Positions 41,564 to 49,520 are shown, numbered from the stretch's first letter. The stretch: DNA of 64,000 bases from Nonomuraea jabiensis (GCF_014204795.1 NZ_JACHMB010000001.1:9374501-9438500); one strand, 5' to 3'. A program made the numbers and translations. The notes: generated by a model from the sequence alone, not told the origin.

Positions 41564-42784
41564 TCACAGGTGCTTTCCGAGGTCGGCCACGTCCAGCAGG
41601 GGCAGGCCCCAGCGCAGGGCGGCGATCTCCAGGTCGGCGGCGCCGGCCATGGTGCCGTCGGGGTTCATGACCTCGCAGCACACCCCGACGGGCGGCAGCC
41701 CGGCCGCCACGCACATGGCCACGGTGGCCTCGGTGTGCCCGGCGCGTTCGGCCAGCCCTCCCGGGCGGGCGGCGAGCGGGAAGACGTGTCCCGGCCGCAG
41801 GAAGTCGGCCGGCCGGGCGTCCGGATGGGCCAGGCGGCGCACGGTCGCGGCGCGTTCGGCGGCCGACACGCCGGTGCCGGTGCCGGAGGCCAGGTCCACG
41901 GGGATGTGCGGGCGGGTGCCGTGCCGGTCGCCGGGGCCGGGGACGGGGCCGATCTCCAGCCGGTCGAGGACCTCGGGCGCGCAGGGCACGGTCGGATGGC
42001 CGCACACCTGGGTGAGCAGGAACGTGAACGCCTCCGGGCGCAGCCGGGCCCCCGCGAACACCACGTCGCCTTCGCCTTCCCGGTCGGGGTCCCAGATCAT
42101 CACGGCTCCTCCGGCGGCGAGCTGGGCGAGCGCCTGCTCCACGCCGCGCCCGCCCGAGAGCCGGCCGGCCCAGGGGAGCGTCGCGACCGCCTCGGTCACC
42201 GACCGCGCCAGGTCGGGCACGCGGCGCCGTACCAGCCGGACGACCAGGTCGGGCTCCAGGTTCACCCGATCCCCGACGGACAGCTCCGACAGCGTGGTGG
42301 CCCGCAGCGTCAGCGGGATCAGCGCCACCGAGAACCGGTCGCGGGACACCTCGGCGACGGTCAGGCTGACGCCGTCGATCGCGATCTGCCCCTTCGCGAC
42401 GACCAGCGGGAGGAAGCGCTCGGGCGGCTTGATCCACAGCCGCCGCGCGACCCCCTCGTCGTCGATCCGCACGATCTTGCCCACGGCGTCCACGTTGCCC
42501 TGGACCAGGTGACCGGCGAGCGGGTCGCCCAGCGCCAGGGGAGTCTCCACGTTGACCCGCGTGCCCGGCCTGATCTGGTCGAGGGTCGATCTGCGGCGGG
42601 TTTCCGCCGACAGCCCGGCCTCCAGCAGTTGCGTCTCGTACGCGGTCTGCAGGACGGTCAGGCCCACGCCGTTCAGGCAGATCGAACCCGGGGCGCCGGC
42701 GGCGGCCCGGGGGGCGCTGACCGCGATGCGCGCCTCGTCGACGGCCACCACCGTGCCGATTTCCTGGACGTTTCCGGTGAACAT
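41564..42784 (-). CDS. Riboflavin synthase - DHBP synthase fusion protein
   Basis: 406 aa. Residues 1-195 are riboflavin synthase alpha, two lumazine-binding repeats (MFTGNVQEIGTV, GSICLNGVGLTV; GHLVQGNVDAVG, IAIDGVSLTV). Residues about 205-406 are 3,4-dihydroxybutanone-4-phosphate synthase: DREGEGDVV (usual DRENEGD), GTGVSAAERAAT and RPGHVFPL with RAGHTEA. One chain thus carries the first ribulose-5-phosphate step and the last step of riboflavin synthesis; the more common fusion is RibB with RibA. An FMN riboswitch precedes it. GGGAGG lies before the ATG. The changed Asn in DRENEGD is worth noting. Confidence 0.92.
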   Translation of the reverse strand: MFTGNVQEIGTVVAVDEARIAVSAPRAAAGAPGSICLNGVGLTVLQTAYETQLLEAGLSAETRRRSTLDQIRPGTRVNVETPLALGDPLAGHLVQGNVDAVGKIVRIDDEGVARRLWIKPPERFLPLVVAKGQIAIDGVSLTVAEVSRDRFSVALIPLTLRATTLSELSVGDRVNLEPDLVVRLVRRRVPDLARSVTEAVATLPWAGRLSGGRGVEQALAQLAAGGAVMIWDPDREGEGDVVFAGARLRPEAFTFLLTQVCGHPTVPCAPEVLDRLEIGPVPGPGDRHGTRPHIPVDLASGTGTGVSAAERAATVRRLAHPDARPADFLRPGHVFPLAARPGGLAERAGHTEATVAMCVAAGLPPVGVCCEVMNPDGTMAGAADLEIAALRWGLPLLDVADLGKHL

Positions 42785-42827
42785 GCGACACCACCTCCCG
42801 ACAGCAGGGACCAGGGGCCGGAAAGGC

Positions 42828-42945
42828 CCGAGAGGTGGCGGGGTCTCACCGCGTGGCCCGGAGTCGCACCGAGTCGTCCCGCCGAAACCGGCAGAACCGG
42901 CGGGCTGTCACCGCCGCACCTTGGAATCGCACCAATCAACCTTTT
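42828..42945 (-). ncRNA. FMN riboswitch (RFN element)
   Basis: On the minus strand the conserved cores appear in order: GGTGCGATTCC, GCGGCGGTGACAGCCCGC, then ACTCGGTGCGACTCCG and GCGGTGAGACCCCG. These are the paired arms and internal loops of the RFN aptamer. Its last segment contains CCACCTC (42838-42832), complementary to GAGGTGG at the ribosome site of the fusion gene (42797-42791), so it can hide the ribosome site. A small GGGCC-TTTCC-GGCCC hairpin lies between. Translational control by FMN is the likely mechanism. Confidence 0.9.
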
Positions 42946-42965
42946 ATCACCCGCCGCCCAGGAGA

Positions 42966-43604
42966 TCAAAGCGTCTGGCCCAGGGACGCGGGCGCGATCC
43001 CGGCCAGCTTGATCAGGAACCGGTCGATCTGCGCCTCCAGCGGCGGCCAGGGCAGGTCGGGCTGGTTGACCCGCATCGACACGGCCCCGTGCACCGCCGC
43101 CCGCAGGTCCAGCGAGACCTCCGCGGCGTCGCCTGGCGCGGCGAGCCCGGCGTCCATGCAGCGCCGCACCGCGACCGTGGTGCGCTCGCCCAGCTCCTGC
43201 TTGAACTCCATGCTGGCCCGCTGGTTGAGCGTGCTCTCGTGGAGGACCTTGTACAGGCCCGGGTGCCGGCGTACCCAGTCGCCCAGGTAGAGCAGCCGGG
43301 CGCGCAGCCGCGCCACCGGGTCGGCGGCGGTCTCGGCCTGGTCGAGGGCGCGTACGAGGTCGCGGTGGCACTGCTCCAGGGCGGCGAGGACGAGGGCGTC
43401 GCGGTCGGCGAAGTGGATGTAGACGGAGGTGGCGGCGATGCCGACCTCCCGCGCGACCGCGCGCATCGACAGGGCCTGGTCGTCGGCGAGCTCGTCCAGC
43501 AGCCGCAGGGCGGCCGTGACGATGTCCTCGCGCAGCCGCTCGCCCTGACCTCGGGGGTTTCGGCCCCGTGAGCGGGGGTTCGTGGTCGCGTTCATGGGGG
43601 CCAT
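42966..43604 (-). CDS. TetR-family repressor
   Basis: 212 aa: helix-turn-helix LREDIVTAALRLLDELADDQALSMRAVAREVGIAATSVYIHFADRDALV split across residues 24-75, and a TetR_C-type ligand domain (WVRRHPGLYKVLHESTLNQR). Start is ATG 43604 or the ATG three codons later; no strong ribosome site. Divergent from a carboxymuconolactone decarboxylase-family gene with a 22-bp operator between them, so that gene is its likely target. Confidence 0.9.
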   Translation of the reverse strand: MAPMNATTNPRSRGRNPRGQGERLREDIVTAALRLLDELADDQALSMRAVAREVGIAATSVYIHFADRDALVLAALEQCHRDLVRALDQAETAADPVARLRARLLYLGDWVRRHPGLYKVLHESTLNQRASMEFKQELGERTTVAVRRCMDAGLAAPGDAAEVSLDLRAAVHGAVSMRVNQPDLPWPPLEAQIDRFLIKLAGIAPASLGQTL

Positions 43605-43627
43605 TGTAACGAGACGGCCGTTGCACT

Positions 43628-43649
43628 ACAGTCGTAGCGCTACAACTGT
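43628..43649. promoter_or_regulatory. TetR operator between TetR and carboxymuconolactone decarboxylase genes
   Basis: ACAGTCGTAGC and GCTACAACTGT form a 22-base inverted repeat with one mismatch, centred on AGCGCT, between the divergent starts. Confidence 0.75.
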
Positions 43650-43669
43650 TCAGTTATCGAGGAGCATCC

Positions 43670-44353
43670 ATGAATGTCCACGCCAAGACGCTCGACCCGG
43701 TGTTCGCGGAGATGAGCGAGGCCACCGACCGCAAGGTCTGGGAGGAGATCACCGAACTGTCCATGCGGGAGAAGATCCTGCTGTCCCTGGTCGGCGACGT
43801 CTGCCAGCAGACCCTCGGCCTGCCCTTCGAGGCGCACGTGACGATGGCGTACGAGAACGGCCTGTCCGCCGACGACCTGCGCGAACTCCTGCGCTTCATC
43901 GCCTACGACAGCGGCTACCCGGCGGCCCTGTCGGCGCTGGCCCGCCTGGTCGACATCGAACGCGAGCAGGCCCTGCCCGGTCCCACGGGCGACGGGCACC
44001 CGATCGACGCCGACGGGCAGACCAGCCCGATCCCCGCGCCGACCCGGCAGGCCGTACGCAATCTCGACCCCGGCTTCGCCGACTACATGGACCTGCAGTC
44101 GCGCATGCGCGCGGGGATGCGGCGGCTGACCGTCCGCGAGCGCGCGTTCGCGACCATGACCGTCGACGTGCTCTTCCAGACGCTGGAGGAGAGCTTCCGC
44201 GTCCACGTGACGCGGGCACTGAAGGCGGGTGCCACCCCGGAGGAGGCGCGTGCGGTGGTGCGCTTCTCCGCCCAGTTCGGCCTGACGAAGGCGTGGCGCG
44301 GCATGCGGGCGCTGAATGCCCTGTTCACGGAGGCGGGCACGGTCTTCGCCTGA
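43670..44353 (+). CDS. Carboxymuconolactone decarboxylase family protein, duplicated domain
   Basis: 227 aa with two AhpD/CMD-like helical repeats: residues about 25-105 (REKILLSLVGDVCQQTLGLPFEAHVTMAYENGLS) and 145-220 (RERAFATMTVDVLFQTLEESFRVHVTRALKAGA). Both keep the Glu/His pattern of CMD but have no CxxC, so peroxidase activity of the AhpD kind is unlikely; decarboxylase or lactone chemistry, or none, remains. AGGAG precedes the ATG. Probably repressed by the divergent TetR. Confidence 0.85.
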   Translation: MNVHAKTLDPVFAEMSEATDRKVWEEITELSMREKILLSLVGDVCQQTLGLPFEAHVTMAYENGLSADDLRELLRFIAYDSGYPAALSALARLVDIEREQALPGPTGDGHPIDADGQTSPIPAPTRQAVRNLDPGFADYMDLQSRMRAGMRRLTVRERAFATMTVDVLFQTLEESFRVHVTRALKAGATPEEARAVVRFSAQFGLTKAWRGMRALNALFTEAGTVFA

Positions 44354-44387
44354 TCGGTCCCCGCGAGCGGCCGTCCCGCGAGGTAAG

Positions 44388-44403
44388 GTGAGTGAATACT
44401 CAC
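44388..44403. promoter_or_regulatory. Orphan operator upstream of NAD(P)H-binding protein gene
   Basis: GTGAGT-GAAT-ACTCAC is a perfect 16-base dyad 21 nt before the next start codon, followed by GGAGGGG. It resembles TetR- or HxlR-type operators that control such reductase genes, but no regulator gene adjoins it; the regulator must be encoded elsewhere. Confidence 0.65.
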
Positions 44404-44424
44404 CAACTTGGAGGGGCGACACTG

Positions 44425-45063
44425 ATGAGAATCGCGGTCTTCGGCGCGACCGGCGGCATCGGCCTGCAGCTCCTGCGCCAGGCCCTCGGTCTCGGCCACG
44501 AGGTCACCGCCGTCGTACGCGACGCGTCCCGGCTGCCTGCCGAGCTGCGCGGGCGGCTGGACGTCGTCGAGGCCGACGTGATGAACCCCGACGCCGTCTT
44601 CCCGGCGGTCAAGGGCTGTGGGGCCGTGCTGTCCGCGATGGGCACGCGCGAGCGCGGCCCCACCACCGTCCACAGCGCCAGCACCACCTCGATCATCCAG
44701 GCCATGACCGAGGCGCAGACCCGCCGCCTGCTGCTGGTCAGCGCCAGCGGCCTGGTCGCCGACGCGGGGGACGGCGTCTTCACCCGGTACGTGCTCAAGC
44801 CGCTCATCGTGCAGCGCCTGCTCCGCCACTCCTACGCCGACCTGGCCCGGGCCGAGGAGCTGCTGCGCGCCTCCGGCCTGGACTGGACGATCGTGCGCCC
44901 CTCCCGCCTGCTCGACACCGAGCGGCCCGGCCCCTACCGCACCGCCCGGGACCGCAACATCAGGGGCGGGTTCAGCACCACCCGCGCCGACGTGGCCCGC
45001 TGCATGCTCGACCTCATCGACGACCCGTCGTCCGTCCGCCACGTCATCTCGGTCGCCTCTTAG
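44425..45063 (+). CDS. NAD(P)H-binding (NmrA/SDR a5-type) oxidoreductase
   Basis: 212 aa: Rossmann start MRIAVFGATGGIGLQLLRQAL, VRDASRLPAELRGRLDVVEADVMNP, and DWTIVRPSRLLDTE, typical of atypical SDRs related to NmrA and flavin reductase-like proteins. Such proteins act as NADP-linked sensors or quinone/flavin reductases. ATG 44425 has GGAGGGG upstream. It stands alone behind the palindrome at 44388-44403. Confidence 0.85.
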   Translation: MRIAVFGATGGIGLQLLRQALGLGHEVTAVVRDASRLPAELRGRLDVVEADVMNPDAVFPAVKGCGAVLSAMGTRERGPTTVHSASTTSIIQAMTEAQTRRLLLVSASGLVADAGDGVFTRYVLKPLIVQRLLRHSYADLARAEELLRASGLDWTIVRPSRLLDTERPGPYRTARDRNIRGGFSTTRADVARCMLDLIDDPSSVRHVISVAS

Positions 45064-45117
45064 GACCGCGCCGCGGCAGCGGCGGCGTGCCCAGTTGGCA
45101 CGTGCGAGACTGGGTCC

Positions 45118-46008
45118 ATGGCGACCGGTGTCGGCGCGCGGAAACGTCGGACGGGCAGGGGCATGGGCCGGCTCCCGACGATGAAGGAGATCGCGGACCA
45201 TCTCGGGGTTTCGCGGCAGTTGGTCTCGCTCGTGTTGAGGGGCGTTCCGGGGCCGAGCGAAGAGTCAAGGCAGCGGATCCTGGCCGCGGCCGACGAGCTC
45301 GGCTACCGGCCGAACGCGTCGGCGCGGCTGCTGCGCCAGAACCGTACGCGGCTGATCGGCGCGCTTTTCTGGATGCGCAATCCGTTCCAGGTACTCGTCA
45401 TCGAGCGCTTGTTCGTTCGCGCCGCGGAACGAGGTTTCGGGCTGGTGCTGGGCCGACGACGTCCGATCGGCCGACCGACGTGGTGGTTGCGCAACTGATG
45501 CAGGAGCGGGTCGAGGCGCTGGTCGCGTTCAATCCGGATCCGACGTCGCGCGCCCTGGCGGACGCGCGCGAGCTGGTGCCCGTGGTGTGGCTCGGGGAAT
45601 GGGCGGACGAGCTCGACGTCGACGAACGTCCATGTCGATGAGATCGAGGGGCTTCGCCTGGCGGTCGAGCATCTCGTGGAGCTCGGGCACCGCGACATCG
45701 TCTATGCCGGCGGACGAGGCGGAACCGTGGGCCGAGTTCGTGCCGAGGCGTACCGGAGTGCGATGGCTGCGGTCGGACTCGCAGAGCGTGCTGAGGTGCT
45801 CGAGAGCGACTTCTCCGAGGAAGACGGTGCCAGTGCCGCGCGGCAGATCCTGGGACGAAGTCACCGGCCGACGGCTGTGGTGTGCTGCGGTGACCAGTGC
45901 GCGGCGGGTGTGCTGGCGGTGTTCGCGCGGGCTGACGTCAACGTGCCCGGCGAGATCTCCGTGGTCGGTTTCGATGACAGCTATGTGGCCTCGCTGTCGT
46001 GTGCGGAT
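45118..46008 (+). pseudogene. LacI-family regulator broken by frameshifts and 3' truncation
   Basis: The first frame gives a good LacI helix-turn-helix (PTMKEIADHLGVSRQLVSLVLRG) and hinge to about 45450. A second frame continues VVAQLMQERVEALVAFNPDP, and a third VDEIEGLRLAVEHLVELGHRD through GEISVVGFDDSYVASLS. At least two frameshifts separate these consecutive parts. The C-terminus is then cut at about 46008, where Tn3 transposase sequence begins. All the pieces are in correct order, so the loss of function is recent. Confidence 0.88.
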
Positions 46009-46400
46009 GCTCGGCACGTTCCTGCTTGATCCGCGGGATGTTCCGCACGTGGCGGTGGACTACGTGGCCGAGCAGATCGGTGTGGCGGACCCGTCGTGCA
46101 TCAAGCTGTATCCGGAGCGGGCCCAGACCAAATGGGACCATCAAGGCGAGATCGGGAGCTGCTGGAGTACCGGGAGTTCGCCGAGGCCCAGGACGAGCTG
46201 CTGCGGTTCCTGGGATCGCGGGTGCGCAACTTCCGGGTCTCCGCGGCGGGAGTTGTTCGATCGGGCGGTGGTGTGGCTGATCGACAACAAGGTGGTGCTG
46301 CCGGGGATCACCGTACTGGCCTCCGGGGAGGATCGGACCGAACTTTGGCGCTACAGAGAACGAGGCACGGCGATGAGCCCAACCCGCGTTGATCCCTCGC
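46009..46400 (+). pseudogene. Tn3-family transposase relic (N-terminal region)
   Basis: RMLGTFLLDPRDVPHVAVDYVAEQIG matches the intact transposase in this window (RMLGTFLAEDPLNVPRDVLEFVAEQLG). Further pieces, LLEYREFAEAQDELLRFLGSRV, then LFDRAVVWLIDNKVVLPGIT, follow in the right order but in different frames. It corresponds to roughly residues 70-180 of about 1010. It is joined directly to the truncated LacI gene, marking an old insertion or deletion end. Confidence 0.8.
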
Positions 46401-46414
46401 GAGTCCTTGTTGGT

Positions 46415-46451
46415 GGCCTTCGAGGAGGCTGAGTGCAGGAATTAGCGGTAG
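46415..46451 (+). repeat. Left terminal inverted repeat of an 8.57-kb element
   Basis: 37 bases beginning GGCCTTCGAGGAGGCTGAG match the reverse complement of 54949-54985 at 36 positions, after which similarity stops. Both copies are bordered on the outside by TGGT. The right-hand copy sits about 70 bp before the start codon of a truncated Tn3 transposase, as expected for a Tn3-type terminal repeat. Confidence 0.7.
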
Positions 46452-46534
46452 CGACCTGGGGCTTCTTCGCCTGTTAGTGATCCGTGACGTGATGGCCCGG
46501 ACCTCCTACAGCTCCAGCCAGCCGCCGGTCATGA

Positions 46535-47476
46535 TCAGTGGGTACGGCGGCGGGGCGCGAGGACCTCGGTGACCTTGGCGATGGCCTCAGGTCCGGGTTT
46601 GACGTAGCGCATGGCGGTGCGGGGGTTCTTGTGCCGGGTCTTGCCCATGATGAGCTGCAGCGGCACTTCGGCCTCGCCGAGGTGGGTGGCGGCGCTGTGG
46701 CGCAGCTGATGCAGATCGAGGCCGGCGTGCTTGTCGAGCAGGACGCGGGCGCGGTCGTAGCCCAGGCGGGCGCGGCCGGTGTGCGGGCAGATGTCGGCGG
46801 CCGCCGGGCGGCGGGCGGGGACGGGGCGGCGTTCGGACAGGAACAGCGGGCCGTGCGTACGCACGCTGCCGTCGGGGAGGCGGAGCAGGCGGGGCAGCAG
46901 GTGAGCGGTGCCACTGTCCCAGTACAGCCACTCGGTGGCGCCGCCCTTGGAGCGGACAGGTGCCCGCCGGTGCTCCAGGTCGAGGTCCTCGACGTTCAGC
47001 GCCAGGATCTCGGCGGCCCGGGCCGCGGTCTCGTACAGCATCCGCCACAGGGTCTTTTCGCGCAGGGGGATGTCGCGGCGTGACAGCAGCCGGTGGATGG
47101 TGGTCTTGGCCACGGCGCGGGTCTCGTCGATGGTTTCCTTGCGGCGTTCGGCCTCGGCCGGGACCGATGGGGCGGCCCAGTGCTTCTTGGTCTGGCACCA
47201 GGCGAGCCAGGAGGTGATGGCGGCGCGGTTGCGGTTCCAGGTCGCCGGCGCGCTCGTCCCCCACAGTTCGGTGAGCGCGGTGCCGATCTCGATGTCGGCG
47301 ATCTCGGCGAGCGGCCGATCCCGACCGAGCAGTGCGATGACGCGGTCGATGGCCGAGGCGTAGGCGCGGCGGGTGTTGGGGTTGGCCGTGCGCGCGGTGG
47401 CGAGGAAGGCGTCAGCGGCCGCAGCGAGCGTGACGTGCCCGCCGCGCAGAGCGGAGACTTTCGGTGCCGTGCTCAT
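46535..47476 (-). CDS. Tyrosine recombinase/integrase, possibly TnpI-type
   Basis: 313 aa with a SAM-like core-binding N-terminus (ADAFLATARTANPNTRRAYASAI) and a full catalytic set: Arg153 (AARAAEIL), His256-x-x-Arg259 (LHQLRHSAATHL), His282 (GKTRHKN) and Tyr291 (RYVKP). It lies next to the left end of a Tn3-like element and beside a large palindrome (47592-47624), which recalls TnpI recombinases that resolve Tn4430-type transposons. Start 47476 is likely; an upstream ATG at 47593 abuts the palindrome. A small integrated element is the alternative. Confidence 0.88.
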   Translation of the reverse strand: MSTAPKVSALRGGHVTLAAAADAFLATARTANPNTRRAYASAIDRVIALLGRDRPLAEIADIEIGTALTELWGTSAPATWNRNRAAITSWLAWCQTKKHWAAPSVPAEAERRKETIDETRAVAKTTIHRLLSRRDIPLREKTLWRMLYETAARAAEILALNVEDLDLEHRRAPVRSKGGATEWLYWDSGTAHLLPRLLRLPDGSVRTHGPLFLSERRPVPARRPAAADICPHTGRARLGYDRARVLLDKHAGLDLHQLRHSAATHLGEAEVPLQLIMGKTRHKNPRTAMRYVKPGPEAIAKVTEVLAPRRRTH

Positions 47477-47513
47477 GCCGGCCGCCGGGCGATGCTCGCT
47501 GCCGGCGTGGGTG

Positions 47514-47527
47514 ATGTACCGGATAAC
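47514..47527 (+). repeat. Partial direct copy of the recombinase palindrome arm
   Basis: ATGTACCGGATAAC matches the arm ATGTACGTGATAAT in 11 of 14 positions and in the same orientation, 78 bp away. TnpI resolution sites have accessory direct repeats of the core arm, so this may be one. Confidence 0.4.
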
Positions 47528-47591
47528 GTGCCGGAGTCGCGCACCATCCCGGCGAGGGGTTCTCCTGGTCGCCGCATCGCCGTGATCGCTC

Positions 47592-47624
47592 ATGTACGTG
47601 ATAATAGTCCATTATCACGTACAT
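47592..47624. repeat. 33-bp perfect palindrome, probable recombinase core site
   Basis: ATGTACGTGATAAT and ATTATCACGTACAT are exact reverse complements of 14 bases around the 5-base centre AGTCC. The site is AT-rich in a GC-rich region and lies just upstream of the tyrosine recombinase gene. Arm lengths fit a tyrosine-recombinase crossover site such as loxP or a TnpI core; it could instead be an operator. Confidence 0.6.
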
Positions 47625-47664
47625 AAAGCCCTCTTAGGATCGAGCGGGGACTTCCACTGCTCCA

Positions 47665-47695
47665 ATTCATCGAATATCGCCGATTGACGATGAAT
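47665..47695. promoter_or_regulatory. ArsR operator
   Basis: ATTCATCG (47665-47672) and CGATGAAT (47688-47695) form an interrupted dyad that runs into the ATG of the arsR-like gene, the usual position for ArsR autorepression. Confidence 0.6.
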
Positions 47696-48026
47696 GAGTA
47701 CAAGGAACCCTGTGCCACGGGCGGAGGCCGAGGAGTACGCGAGCTGTTTCAAGGCTCTCGCGGACGCGACCCGGATCCAGATCGTGTCGCTGCTGGCCCG
47801 GCGGCGCGCGCCGATGAGCGTGGGCGAGATCGTGGCCGCGTCCGGGGTGGGGCAGTCCACCGTGTCGCACCACCTGAAGATCTTGGCCGAGGTGCGGTTC
47901 GTGCTGGTCGAGAGGCAGGGCACCTCCAGCCTGTACCGGATCAACGAGAACTGCGTGAGCTGTTTTCCGACCGCCGCCGACGTGGTCATGGGCAACCCCG
48001 CGCCGGTCGCGCCCACCTGCGAGTGA
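47694..48026 (+). CDS. ArsR-family regulator next to arsenite methyltransferase fragment
   Basis: 110-aa winged-helix repressor (YASCFKALADATRIQIVSLLARR; SGVGQSTVSHHLKILAEVRFVLVE). It has cysteines at the N-terminus (ASCFK), at ENCVSCF and near the C-terminus (PTCE), positions that could form an As(III) site. It precedes an arsM-type gene by 12 nt, the standard arsR-arsM pairing. The dyad at 47665-47695 covers its start. Confidence 0.88.
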   Translation: MSTRNPVPRAEAEEYASCFKALADATRIQIVSLLARRRAPMSVGEIVAASGVGQSTVSHHLKILAEVRFVLVERQGTSSLYRINENCVSCFPTAADVVMGNPAPVAPTCE

Positions 48027-48038
48027 AGGAGCCTGGTC

Positions 48039-48442
48039 ATTGCGTACGACGAGATCATCGACCACTACTCCGCGCTGGCCCGTGCCGCGGACGCCGGAAG
48101 GACGGTCGCCGACTGCGGGCAGGACGCGTTCGAGCAGGGCGGCTTCGGCGCGGCCGGCTATGAGGAGCTCGGCATGCTGCCCGAGGGGGCGGTGCGGGCC
48201 AGCCTGGGCTGCGGCAACCCGGTGGCCGTCGCCGAGCTGCGCGCCGGCCAGACGGCGCTGGATCTGGGCTCAGGCGGCGGCATCGACGTGCTGCTCTCAG
48301 CCCGCCGGGTCGACCCGCAGGGCAGGGTGTACGGAGTGGATGCCAGCGCCGACATGCTGGCGCTGGCCCGGCGCAACGCCAAGCAGGCCGGCGCGCGCAA
48401 CGTCGAGTTCCTGCAAGGCACGATCGAGCGGATGCCGCTGCG
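48039..48442 (+). pseudogene. arsM: Arsenite methyltransferase (ArsM), 3'-truncated, probable ATT start
   Basis: The frame reads YDEIIDHYSALARAA, SLGCGNPVAVAELRAGQTALDLGSGGGID, then VYGVDASADMLALARRNAKQAG, the SAM-binding half of ArsM. It stops resembling the family after GTIERMPL, where the 68-bp repeat begins, so the substrate half with its later cysteines is lost. No ATG, GTG or TTG fits the start; AAGGAG lies 8 nt before an ATT codon at 48039, suggesting a rare ATT start. A truncated protein of this kind should not methylate arsenic. Confidence 0.8.
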
Positions 48443-48446
48443 ATGG

Positions 48447-48514
48447 TTATCTTGGGTTGTTGACCTCTTCTCGCAGGTCAGGGCGTTATGCTCTTGTCGG
48501 GCACGTAAGGCATG
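48447..48514. repeat. 68-bp inverted repeat, left copy
   Basis: This 68-base block beginning TTATCTTGGGTTGTTG matches the reverse complement of 54679-54746 at about 59 positions without gaps. It begins exactly where the arsM coding sequence is interrupted. On the minus strand it contains the last codons of a short frame, PYVPDKSITP, then a stop; the right copy has PYMPDKIISL. They look like two copies of the end of one insertion sequence. Confidence 0.75.
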
Positions 48515-48837
48515 TCGGCGGGCGTTGAAGACATGTGCTCCGAGGGCGAGACCCATGCCTGCGCTGGGACTGGGGACCGGTCAGGTCAGCGTCCGCGCCG
48601 GCCGTGTCAGCCGCCGCCTCACCGCGACACCAGCCAGGCATCAAAGTGGTCCGCGACCGTAACGACCCTGAACGGTTCAATGATCGAAGGCCGCGACGCC
48701 TGCTGGCCGGCCGCACCGCCGGGCCGGCCTTCCTGGCCTATCGGCGCGCCCCGCCTCCGGCCGCCGCCCGCGGCGGCCTACCTCTGCCCGGCCGTCGGCC
48801 GCGGACGGCTGTCCTACCGGAACCGTTACCGCTGGCG

Positions 48838-48984
48838 ACGCTGCTAGCCGAGATCATCAAGCTGGAGCGGGTCAAGGCGATCGGGCTGCCGCAGACGCTA
48901 TTCGGCGAGACCTCGGAGAAGGTCGTGGAGGTCCTGGCGGGCGCGGGTGATGCGCATGTACCCCCTCCGACGAAGAGAAGGTAA
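48838..48984 (+). pseudogene. Fragment of a DUF4158-type Tn3 transposase
   Basis: TLLAEIIKLERVKAIGLPQTLFGETSEKVVEVL matches the middle of the N-terminal half of DUF4158 Tn3 transposases; the sequence then degrades and stops. The part that should precede it is found as a separate relic at 52010-52671. Bases 48515-48837 and 48985-49066 hold no gene I can recognise. Confidence 0.65.
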
Positions 48985-49066
48985 ACCGTTGCCGTGCAGT
49001 GCGCTGCTCAGCCATTCGATCAAACGCCTGCGCTCCCCGACGATGAGATGGCACCGTGCAGCTGAT

Positions 49067-49438
49067 TTAGGCGATTTCTGCTCGCTCAGTTGAGGCGGTG
49101 GCCGGGGTGATCTGATGGTCGTATGCGTTGATGATGGCGTCGAGGAGGCTGGGGAAGCGGGCGTCGAGATCTTCGACGCGGAGTGTGGTCCAGCGGCGGT
49201 TGCCGTCCTCCCGTTGATGGATGACGCCGGCCTCGCGGAGCACCCGGAAGTGGTGGGTGAGGGTGGAGGGCGCCACATCGACCGGGAAGGTGCCACAGGC
49301 TCGTGCGAGGTCGGCGCGCAGTGTCCGCACGATGGTCATGCGGGTGGGGTCGGCGAGGGCATGCAGGATGTCCAGCACGTCGAACTCCTCGGGGTCCGGA
49401 TGGTTCAAGGTCGCGCGGCGGCCGTGTGATCGGGGCAT
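49067..49438 (-). CDS. ArsR-family repressor of a quinone oxidoreductase
   Basis: 123-aa winged-helix protein: DILHALADPTRMTIVRTLRADLARACGTF, VAPSTLTHHFRVLREAGVIHQREDGNRRWTTLR. GAGAGGTG precedes ATG 49438. It is divergent from a quinone-oxidoreductase gene with paired dyads between, so it probably represses that gene and itself. A single cysteine makes metal sensing unlikely; redox or electrophile sensing is possible. Confidence 0.9.
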   Translation of the reverse strand: MPRSHGRRATLNHPDPEEFDVLDILHALADPTRMTIVRTLRADLARACGTFPVDVAPSTLTHHFRVLREAGVIHQREDGNRRWTTLRVEDLDARFPSLLDAIINAYDHQITPATASTERAEIA

Positions 49439-49448
49439 TCTCGCACCT

Positions 49449-49511
49449 CTCTTTCGACAAACATCGTACATCCATGATACGACTTTCGTTGTACGACGAA
49501 CATCGAAAGAG
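49449..49511. promoter_or_regulatory. Divergent regulatory region with nested dyads
   Basis: CTCTTTCGA (49449-49457) and TCGAAAGAG (49503-49511) are outer arms, and TCGTA (49464-49468) with TACGA (49478-49482) form an inner dyad. The region separates the ArsR and quinone-oxidoreductase genes and probably holds both promoters and the operator. Confidence 0.55.
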
Positions 49512-49520
49512 GAGAACGGC

